Shown here: in pieces, positions 13,335 through 18,434 of the stretch
Numbering within the stretch: position 1 is the stretch's first letter
Layout of the letters: each line of letters begins with the position of its first letter
Position numbers and translations under genes: made by a program
Notes under the pieces: generated by a model
Database searches by the model: none
Told to the model about the DNA's origin: nothing
The model's input: only the letters and a program-made list of their open reading frames with translations
Source: Trebonia sp.
GTDB lineage: Bacteria; Actinomycetota; Actinomycetes; Streptosporangiales; Streptosporangiaceae
Assembly (NCBI GenBank): GCA_030038035.1
Contig: JASHPP010000357.1
Location: 1-19,424 of the forward strand
Reading direction: 5' to 3'
DNA: 19,424 nt

Positions 13335-13594
13335 GCCAGGCCCTTCTCGGCCACCAGCGTCTCTATCGCGCCGAGCCAGCGCTCGTAGTACGAGGCGCCG
13401 AGGTACTCCGCCGGCGGCAGCCGCTCGATCGCGTCGCGCAACTCGTCGCTGTTGAACAGCCGGCGCCGCCGCAGCACGGCCGCCAGCGCGTAGACCCGGG
13501 CCTCCCAGTCGGCGTGGAACGCCACGGTCCCGTCGTCAGCCACCGGCACCGGCCCGAACCCGGTCTGGCCGCCCATGTCATGCACCCGGCTCAC
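13331..13594 (-). CDS. Nitrile hydratase beta subunit, N-terminal half (87 aa, separate polypeptide)
   Basis: This matches the N-terminal helical half of nitrile hydratase beta: VHDMGGQTGFGPV at the start (VHDxGG is nearly invariant), FHADWEARVYAL, and LPPAEYLGASYYERWL. It ends where the joined beta subunit would enter its linker, and the C-terminal half follows in another frame with a 4-nt overlap. The start is GTG at 13594; a second GTG at 13585, with AGG 9 nt before it, is possible and would remove three residues. It is the first gene of the operon beta-N, beta-C, alpha. Metal-insertion chaperones of cobalt enzymes also resemble this half, but VHDMGG and the neighbouring beta-C gene argue for a structural subunit. 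Confidence 0.88.
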   Translation of the reverse strand: MSRVHDMGGQTGFGPVPVADDGTVAFHADWEARVYALAAVLRRRRLFNSDELRDAIERLPPAEYLGASYYERWLGAIETLVAEKGLA

Positions 13595-13718
13595 CCTGCC
13601 ACGGTAACAGCCGGGCCGGGAACGCAGAAGGAATAGCCTGCCCGCGTCCGGCTAAGGTATTACTCGTCAGGCCACTTATCTCGGCATACTCACATGTATC
13701 CGCGCAAAGGAGACTGCG

Positions 13719-15269
13719 GTGGTGGCAAGACGCTGGAACGAGCGGGCCTTCGACCCCAAAAGGCCAAGCACCGCGCGGATGTATGACTACTACCTCGGGG
13801 GCAAGGACAATTTCGGCGTCGACCGGGAGGCCGCCGAGAGGGTCCTGGCGAGCGCCCCGGAGATCCGTCAGGTCGCGATCGAGAACCGGGCCTTTCTCGG
13901 CCGGGTCGTCACATTTCTCGCGGGCGAGGGAATACGCCAGTTCATCGACATCGGTACCGGCCTTCCCACGAGAGGCAACGTCAACGAGGTCGCCCAGGCG
14001 GCCGCGTCGGGCGCCCGGGTAATCTGCGTCGACCACGATCCCGTGGTATGCGCGCACGCCAGGGCACTGCTCGAGGACGCGGGCAACGTCGCGGTCGTCA
14101 AGGCGGCGATGGAGCAGCCAGGACAGATCCTCGCCGACCCGGCCGTGCGGCAGCTCATCGACTTCGCCCAGCCGGTCGCCGTGCTGTTCTTTTCCGTGCT
14201 GCATTTCGCCACCGACGCCACGCCGATCGTGACGGCATTCCGCGACGCGATCGTCGCCGGCAGCTACCTGGCCTTGTCGCACGGCGTCCCCAGCCAGGTG
14301 CCTGGCGGCAGCGAGACCGCCGGCGAGGTCAAGCAGGTGTACGGCACGTCGAACTCGCCCGGCGGCGCCTTCCGCACCGAGGCGGAAATCCTCGAACTGT
14401 TCGCCGGGTTCGAGCTTGTCGAGCCAGGACTGGTCCCTGTCGCCGACTGGCGCAACAGCGAGCCCGCGCCCGCGGCGGGCCGGACGTGGCTGCTCGGGGG
14501 CGTCGGCCGCCTCCGCCGGGCCTTAGCCGGCGGCGCCGAGGCAGCCTCGACGAGTAGCCCTGCGTGCCGCGAATGCCCCGGTTTCAGCCGCTGGTCACGG
14601 CCGCGGGAGACGTGCGACGCTTGGGCTAGGCAGCACACCTCAACGCGGAGGAAGGCACGACATGGAAGCGACCATCGGCGACAAGATCTGCATTCACGGC
14701 AATGTCGTCGGGCACGCGGACAGGTACGGCGAGATCGTCGAGGTGCACGGCGACAAGGGGGAGCCGCCGTACCTGGTCCGGTTCGACGACGGCCACACGG
14801 GGCTGGTGTTTCCCGGCCCGGACGCGGTGATCGAGCACCCGGACCGGTGATCGCTGCCCTGGGCAGATCCGCCAAGGGCAGCAGCGCGCGCCGGACCGGC
14901 CGTCCGTCGCGCACGCTGGTGGCATGGCACAGGAAGAAAAAATCCCAGTCTTTACCGAACGATCCCGGCTTTCTCTCCTGCAGCGACGCATTCTCGTGCT
15001 CGACGGGATCCTCGACGACGACAATGGCACCCTGCTCGCGACGCAGCTGCTTACCCTGGCCGACGAGGATCAGGACGCGGATGTCGCGCTGTGGATCCAC
15101 TCCCCCGGCGGTTCCGTGCCGGCGATGCTGGCGATCCGCGACCTCATCCGGCTCGTGCCGTGCGACGTGGCCACCCTGGCGCTGGGGATCGCGTGCAGCG
15201 CGGGCCAGTTCCTGCTTTCCGCGGGCACGAAGGGCAAGCGGTTCGCGCTGCCGCATTCCCGGATCCTGA
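13719..15269 (+). CDS. DUF574/Methyltransf_19 SAM-dependent methyltransferase; stop apparently lost, frame runs on through next genes
   Basis: Residues 1-264 form a typical actinobacterial DUF574 methyltransferase: RPSTARMYDYYLGGKDNF near the start, SAM-binding FIDIGTGLPTRGN, acidic strand ICVDHDP, FSVLHF, and the usual C-terminal RTWLLGGVGR. Family members end a few residues later (about 265-280 aa). Here that frame stays open to 15269 (516 codons), running out of frame across the DUF1918 gene and half of clpP. The extra 250 residues look like a shadow, not a domain. A TAG at 14524 lies one frame off, so removing one base in GGG (14518-14520) would end the protein as VGRLRRP. The functional part is therefore 13719 to about 14511. 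GTG at 13719 has AAAGGAG 6 nt upstream. The substrate of this large family is mostly unknown. Confidence 0.75.
   Translation: MVARRWNERAFDPKRPSTARMYDYYLGGKDNFGVDREAAERVLASAPEIRQVAIENRAFLGRVVTFLAGEGIRQFIDIGTGLPTRGNVNEVAQAAASGARVICVDHDPVVCAHARALLEDAGNVAVVKAAMEQPGQILADPAVRQLIDFAQPVAVLFFSVLHFATDATPIVTAFRDAIVAGSYLALSHGVPSQVPGGSETAGEVKQVYGTSNSPGGAFRTEAEILELFAGFELVEPGLVPVADWRNSEPAPAAGRTWLLGGVGRLRRALAGGAEAASTSSPACRECPGFSRWSRPRETCDAWARQHTSTRRKARHGSDHRRQDLHSRQCRRARGQVRRDRRGARRQGGAAVPGPVRRRPHGAGVSRPGRGDRAPGPVIAALGRSAKGSSARRTGRPSRTLVAWHRKKKSQSLPNDPGFLSCSDAFSCSTGSSTTTMAPCSRRSCLPWPTRIRTRMSRCGSTPPAVPCRRCWRSATSSGSCRATWPPWRWGSRAARASSCFPRARRASGSRCRIPGS
14537..14549. other. 13-bp perfect palindrome after the methyltransferase domain
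   Basis: CGAGGC-A-GCCTCG lies about 25 nt after the end of the methyltransferase domain, just past the frame-shifted TAG at 14524. It could be part of a terminator or an operator; the 1-nt centre makes a tight hairpin unlikely. Confidence 0.3.
14662..14850 (+). CDS. DUF1918 protein (62 aa)
   Basis: This small protein shows the full DUF1918 pattern: GDKICIHGNVVG at the start, DRYGEIVEVHG, PPYLVRFDDGHTGLVFPGPDA, and EH near the end. The fold is a small beta-barrel; the biochemical role is not known. A strong GGAGGAAGG lies upstream of the ATG at 14662. It lies wholly inside the run-on frame of the methyltransferase, and its recognisable sequence and ribosome-binding site show that it is the real gene here. 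It precedes the clpP pair by 73 nt, which contains the palindromic operator candidates. Confidence 0.88.
   Translation: MEATIGDKICIHGNVVGHADRYGEIVEVHGDKGEPPYLVRFDDGHTGLVFPGPDAVIEHPDR
14852..14868 (+). promoter_or_regulatory. Candidate PopR-type operator 1 upstream of the clpP pair
   Basis: CTGCC-CTG-GGCAG is a perfect inverted repeat (14854-14866). It fits the palindrome TTCTGCC-N3-GGCAGAA that I recall for PopR control of clpP3-clpP4 in Streptomyces lividans; 11 of 14 fixed positions match in the 17-nt window. It ends 55 nt before the clpP start, and the PopR-like gene is on the other side of the pair. Confidence 0.55.
14867..14883 (+). promoter_or_regulatory. Candidate PopR-type operator 2 (degenerate)
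   Basis: ATCCGCC-AAG-GGCAGCA repeats the same half-site arrangement 15 nt after the first site, matching 11 of 14 fixed positions of the recalled TTCTGCC-N3-GGCAGAA palindrome. Two adjacent copies would support cooperative binding. Confidence 0.45.
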
Positions 15270-15538
15270 TGCACCAGGGCTCGGCCGGGATCGGCGGCTC
15301 CGCCGTGGAGGTCGAGCTGCAGGCCAACGACCTGCGGCAGACCCGCGATACCGTGCTCGGAATCATCGCGGAAGACACCGGCCAGCCGGTCGAGCGGGTC
15401 TTCCAGGACTCCAGGCACGACCACTGGTACAGCGCGCAGGAGGCGCGCGACTACGGGTTCATCGACGGCATCGCGGAGTCGTTCGCTCAGGTGATGCCGT
15501 CGAAGAAGCGGCCGTTCGGGCTCCGGTCGGGCTCATGA
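14924..15538 (+). CDS. clpP: ClpP-type serine peptidase, catalytically complete (204 aa)
   Basis: This is a cytosolic ClpP barrel subunit that cuts unfolded proteins fed by Clp ATPases. The triad is complete with the E. coli ClpP spacing: Ser92 in GIACSAGQFLL, His117 in SRILMHQGSAG and Asp166 in RHDHWYSAQEA (intervals 25 and 49, as for S97/H122/D171). The strand turn HSPGGSV and the KGKRFALPHSR stretch are also present. The ATG at 14924 is preceded by a weak GGTGG. Its TGA overlaps the ATG of the second clpP-like gene (ATGA), so the two are translationally coupled and probably form one mixed barrel. No clpX or clpC lies beside it, so this is an accessory pair comparable to Streptomyces clpP3-clpP4. 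Its regulator is probably the PopR-like gene at 16148-16456. Confidence 0.93.
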   Translation: MAQEEKIPVFTERSRLSLLQRRILVLDGILDDDNGTLLATQLLTLADEDQDADVALWIHSPGGSVPAMLAIRDLIRLVPCDVATLALGIACSAGQFLLSAGTKGKRFALPHSRILMHQGSAGIGGSAVEVELQANDLRQTRDTVLGIIAEDTGQPVERVFQDSRHDHWYSAQEARDYGFIDGIAESFAQVMPSKKRPFGLRSGS

Positions 15539-16125
15539 GCGCGTACACGATCCCCAACGTCATCGCCGAGCACCCGCGGGGCGACCGCATCATGGACGTC
15601 TACTCGCACCTGCTCACCGAGCGGATCGTCTACCTCGGCACCGCCATCGACCCCGGGGTGGCGAACACGCTGACCGCGCAGCTGATCTACCTGGAGGCGC
15701 GCAGCCCCGACCAGGAGATCAACCTGTACATCAACTGCGAGGGCGGCGACATGACCTCGATGCTCGCCGTATACGACACGATGCGATTCATCCAGGCGCC
15801 CGTCTACACGACGTGCGTCGGGCAGGCGATCGCCGCTGGCGCCGTCCTGCTCGCCGCCGGCGCGCCCGGGCACCGGCTGATGCTGCCGCACGCGCGCGTC
15901 GTGCTGCACCAGCCGGCTGCTCGCGGCCAGGGCGCCATCCCCGACCTGATCCTGCAGGCCGACGAGGTGGTGCGACTGCGCGCCGAGATGGAATCGGTGC
16001 TGTCGCTGCACACCGGGCAGTCGGTGCAGACGCTGCGTGCGGACACCGACCGGGACCGGGTGTTCACCGCACGCGCCGCCCTGGACTACGGCCTCATCGA
16101 CCAGGTGTTCACCGACCGGTCGTGA
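15535..16125 (+). CDS. ClpP-like subunit lacking the nucleophilic serine (ClpR-like, 196 aa)
   Basis: The full ClpP fold is present (NLYINCEGGDMTSMLAVYDT, LPHARVVLHQPAARGQG, DRDRVFTARAALDYGLID). His125 and Asp174 keep the canonical spacing. The nucleophile position, reached by counting back 25 residues from the His, is Ala100 in CVGQAIAAGAVLL, where active ClpP has CVGQAASMGAFLL. Hence it should not cleave peptides alone. Inactive ClpP paralogues (cyanobacterial and plastid ClpR) assemble with active partners and shape the barrel; the ATGA coupling to the active clpP upstream supports that role. The ATG at 15535 starts directly on the ClpP N-terminus (MSAYTIPNVI). It converges on the regulator gene with a 22-nt gap. 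Confidence 0.9.
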   Translation: MSAYTIPNVIAEHPRGDRIMDVYSHLLTERIVYLGTAIDPGVANTLTAQLIYLEARSPDQEINLYINCEGGDMTSMLAVYDTMRFIQAPVYTTCVGQAIAAGAVLLAAGAPGHRLMLPHARVVLHQPAARGQGAIPDLILQADEVVRLRAEMESVLSLHTGQSVQTLRADTDRDRVFTARAALDYGLIDQVFTDRS

Positions 16126-16147
16126 GCTGTGACGTCAGTGACGCCGG

Positions 16148-16456
16148 TCAGGCGGCGAGGGCGACCACGTCCGCGCTTTGCGCGCGGCGCAGGTCCTCGG
16201 TGACCCGCGTCGCCAGCTCGGCGAGTGTGGTCTCGAGCGCGCCCGCCAGAGCCGCGATCATCTCGCTCGACGGCTCCTTGCGCCCGCGCTCGACCTCCGA
16301 CAGGTACTGCGGGGAGATCCCCGCGCGCTGCGCGGTCTCGGCCAGCGTCTCCCCGCGCTCAGCGCGCAGCGCGCGCAGGCGGCCGCCGAGCACCTCGCGC
16401 CACAGCGGCTCGGGTGCGGGCCTGCTGCGCGGACAGATCCTCGCGACCTCCGGCAT
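16148..16456 (-). CDS. XRE-family regulator, PopR/ClgR-like, with ALAA C-terminus (102 aa)
   Basis: A single helix-turn-helix of the XRE type spans residues 22-85: GGRLRALRAERGETLAETA, then AGISPQYLSEVERGRKEPSS, the recognition helix region characteristic of ClgR and PopR, activators of clp genes in Actinomycetota. The protein ends VVALAA, like the ssrA tag (ALAA) and like the C-terminal alanines reported to make Streptomyces PopR a ClpP substrate. It faces the clpP pair convergently. Start ATG 16456 is preferred; GTG/ATG choices up to 16492 add a few unconserved residues, and no strong ribosome-binding site is seen at either. The likely loop is activation of the clpP pair and removal of the regulator by ClpP proteolysis. 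Confidence 0.85.
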   Translation of the reverse strand: MPEVARICPRSRPAPEPLWREVLGGRLRALRAERGETLAETAQRAGISPQYLSEVERGRKEPSSEMIAALAGALETTLAELATRVTEDLRRAQSADVVALAA

Positions 16457-16495
16457 GGGACCACTGTAGGCCGCCGCCGGCGCGGGCCACATCGG

Positions 16496-16541
16496 GGTTC
16501 GCCGTCAGCAGAGTGCCGGCGCGCGGTACCGCGGTTCGCCG
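16496..16541. promoter_or_regulatory. Direct repeat GGTTCGCCG, possible ClgR/PopR-type half-sites
   Basis: GGTTCGCCG occurs at 16496-16504 and 16533-16541, 37 nt apart, in the spacer between the divergent PopR-like gene and the SnoaL fusion. GTTCGC is the left half of the ClgR motif I recall from Streptomyces (GTTCGC-N5-GCG); the right half is only partly matched at the first copy (GCA) and not at the second. Weak evidence. Confidence 0.25.
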
Positions 16542-16562
16542 GATTCTGGAATGGTGGGAACC

Positions 16563-17378
16563 ATGAGCGACCGGATCAGCGCCGTTGAGGCATACCAGAA
16601 CGCCCTCGTCAAGGGGGACACCGACGCCGTGGCCGGGTACCTGGCCCGCGATGTCGTCGTGGAGACCAACTTCGGCCGGGCGGCAGGCGTGGCGGCCGTG
16701 CTCGCGCTGCTGCGTGAGCCCCGGACGGCCGGGCTGCTCGCGGCCGGGGCGCACTGGTCGGAACCGGACGTCAGCGCGGACGGCGTCCGCGTCGTGGCGG
16801 AACTGCCGGCCAGCGCGCCGTTCGGCGGGCTCGAGCTCGAGTTCGCGTTCGCGGACGGGAAGATCACCCGGGTCGAGCAGCAGACGCTTCCGGCCGCCCC
16901 CCTCCAGCCGGGCGAGCTGCGGCTGACCGCCGAGATCAAGAACGCGGTGAACGGCGCGCTGGACAACCAGACGCCCATGCTGATCGCCTACCGGGACGAC
17001 CGCGACGAGATCCACCTGTCGTTCCGCGGCACGATCCAGGCGTACTCCGACACGGCGCTGGCCGTGTGGGCGCGCGAGCCAGGCGGCGGCCTGCCGCGCA
17101 ACGTCGCGGCGCGTCCTGCGGTGACCCTCTTTTACCACGATCCGGCCACCCGGACCACGTACACGTTCTACGGCCGGGCCCGCATCGAAGACCAGCCCGC
17201 CGCCCGCGCCGCGATCTTCGATAATTCGCATCCGCGCGAGCGGCAGGCGGACTTCCGGCGGCGCGGCGTGGCGATTGTCGTCGACCTGGACAGGGTGGAA
17301 GGCAGGGGGCCGGCCGGGCGCGTCCTGATGGTCCGGCCGTTAACCCCGATCACCTCTCACGGGGGATGCGCGGCGTAA
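16563..17378 (+). CDS. Fusion of SnoaL-like (NTF2) domain and flavin-binding split barrel (271 aa)
   Basis: Residues 1-115 have the pattern of a SnoaL/NTF2-like polyketide-cyclase-fold domain: AVEAYQNALVKGDTDAVAGY, VVVETNFG, then LELEFAFADGKITRVE. Residues 125-250 resemble a pyridoxamine-phosphate-oxidase-like split barrel: IKNAVNGALDNQTPMLIAY, IHLSFRGTIQAYSD, a strand VTLFYH and YTFYGRARI. Split-barrel proteins bind FMN or F420, or heme; the NTF2 part may shape a pocket for a substrate. The reaction is not known. ATG 16563 has GGTGGGA upstream and was chosen over an ATG at 16551. It stands apart from both neighbours and is divergent from the PopR-like gene. Confidence 0.8.
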   Translation: MSDRISAVEAYQNALVKGDTDAVAGYLARDVVVETNFGRAAGVAAVLALLREPRTAGLLAAGAHWSEPDVSADGVRVVAELPASAPFGGLELEFAFADGKITRVEQQTLPAAPLQPGELRLTAEIKNAVNGALDNQTPMLIAYRDDRDEIHLSFRGTIQAYSDTALAVWAREPGGGLPRNVAARPAVTLFYHDPATRTTYTFYGRARIEDQPAARAAIFDNSHPRERQADFRRRGVAIVVDLDRVEGRGPAGRVLMVRPLTPITSHGGCAA

Positions 17379-17420
17379 CCCGGCCGGCCGATGGTGGATC
17401 TGTTACTGGGGGAGGCCACC

Positions 17421-17570
17421 ATGCTGGGCACGATCACGACCGCCGCCGTCTCCACGCTCTCGCTCACGGCCGTGTTCGGGGTCGTGCCCACCTCCAGGCC
17501 CGGCGCAATCCGGTCAGTTCCCGGGCAGCCAACTGAGGGGAGCACCCGAAATGACCACATCCAAGGCTGA
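17421..17570 (+). CDS. Possible small protein (49 aa)
   Basis: ATG at 17421 is preceded by GGGGGAGG at ideal spacing, a better ribosome-binding site than most neighbours have. The product starts MLGTITTAAVSTLSLTAVFG, a hydrophobic stretch resembling a signal peptide or single membrane segment, and then turns polar. Its last 20 nt overlap the start of the DUF6325 gene. No family is recognised. It could be a short membrane peptide, a leader peptide coupling translation to the next gene, or chance. Confidence 0.35.
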   Translation: MLGTITTAAVSTLSLTAVFGVVPTSRPGAIRSVPGQPTEGSTRNDHIQG

Positions 17571-18006
17571 GGCAGCCGCACTTGAAGACCTCGGGCCGGT
17601 CAGTTACCTGATCGTGGAGTTTCCCGGCGGGAAAATGACCGGTGAAGGACTCCCGAAACTCGTGGATCTCGTGGATCGCGGCCTGATCCGGATCCTCGAC
17701 CTGGAGTTCGTCACCCGGGAAGCGGACGGGTCGATGCGAACGGTCGAACTTGCGGAGATCGAGCACAATGGCGCGCTCGAGCTCGAGGTCTTCGAGGGCG
17801 CCTATTCCGGGCTCCTCGACGCGACCGACTTCGACGAAGCGAGCTCGGCGATCGCGCCGGGGTCCTCGGCCGCCATCTTGATCTTCGAGAACCGCTGGGC
17901 GAAGCCCTTCGTCCAGGCGCTGCGCCGCGGCGGCGCGCAGCCGGTGGCCGCCGGGTACATCCCGCACGACACCCTCGCCGAAGCCGTCGAGGCGACCGAA
18001 CGCTGA
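17551..18006 (+). CDS. DUF6325 family protein (151 aa)
   Basis: The protein shows the actinobacterial DUF6325 pattern (older annotation DUF1269): LGPVSYLIVEFPGGKMTGEG, LVDLVDRGLIRILDLEFV, and a C-terminal AAILIFENRWAKPFVQALR with GYIP. It is soluble by composition; the function is unknown. Genes of this family often lie next to a SHOCT protein, as here, where one follows 39 nt downstream; the two probably share a transcript and perhaps a complex. GAGGGGAG lies 9 nt before the ATG at 17551. Confidence 0.88.
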   Translation: MTTSKAEAAALEDLGPVSYLIVEFPGGKMTGEGLPKLVDLVDRGLIRILDLEFVTREADGSMRTVELAEIEHNGALELEVFEGAYSGLLDATDFDEASSAIAPGSSAAILIFENRWAKPFVQALRRGGAQPVAAGYIPHDTLAEAVEATER

Positions 18007-18045
18007 TCCGGTCGGGAAGCGATCAAGTCAGGAGGGGGCACGACA

Positions 18046-18342
18046 ATGCCAGGACTCATCCGCGGTGTCGCCCGCACCGCCGTCATCGCCGGGACCGCGA
18101 CCTCGGTGTCGAACCGAGTCTCGCGCCGGCAGGCCAACCGCTGGGCCCAGCAAGACGATGCGCAGTACGCGCAGCAGCAGGCCTACCAGCAGCAGGCGCC
18201 GCCGCCTGCGGCGCCGGCGCCGGCCGCGCCGCCCGCGACCGACACCGTCACCCAGCTCAAGGAACTCGCGGAGCTGAAGTCCCAGGGCATTCTCACCGAT
18301 GAGGAGTTCCAGGCCCAGAAGGCGAAGATCCTGGGCAGCTGA
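18046..18342 (+). CDS. SHOCT-domain protein (98 aa)
   Basis: A basic N-terminal segment (MPGLIRGVARTAVIAGTATS, weakly hydrophobic) is followed by a Gln/Pro/Ala-rich linker with repeated YQQQ and a C-terminal SHOCT motif: LKELAELKSQGILTDEEF and QAQKAKIL. SHOCT motifs are short helical oligomerisation or anchoring modules. A very strong AGGAGGGGG precedes the ATG at 18046. It follows DUF6325 as in many actinobacteria. The function is unknown, possibly membrane association of its partner. Confidence 0.9.
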   Translation: MPGLIRGVARTAVIAGTATSVSNRVSRRQANRWAQQDDAQYAQQQAYQQQAPPPAAPAPAAPPATDTVTQLKELAELKSQGILTDEEFQAQKAKILGS

Positions 18343-18369
18343 GGCGGCCGGAACGAGAGGCGCTGGCGG

Positions 18370-18412
18370 CCGGCTCCGTGTTCAGGCCCAGCCGGTTGTG
18401 CGCCTGCCGGCT
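18370..18412. terminator. Possible terminator hairpins between convergent genes
   Basis: CCGGCT (18370), AGCCGG (18390) and CCGGCT (18407) give two mutually exclusive 6-bp stems in the 92-bp gap between the SHOCT gene and the convergent FAD oxidase. No T-tract is present. Confidence 0.3.
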
Positions 18413-18434
18413 GTCCCGCCGCGCATGAGCGCGC

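Noticed and set aside
12485..13594. Thiocyanate hydrolase as the identity of the three-gene operon
   Set aside because: Gene order fits, but all three proteins are nearer nitrile hydratase in length (alpha 200 aa, half-betas under 90 aa). It remains an alternative to test rather than the main call.
13595..13718. Promoters in the divergent gap between nitrile hydratase and methyltransferase
   Set aside because: Several TA-rich hexamers (CATACT, TAATAC) exist, but none has a convincing partner at normal spacing.
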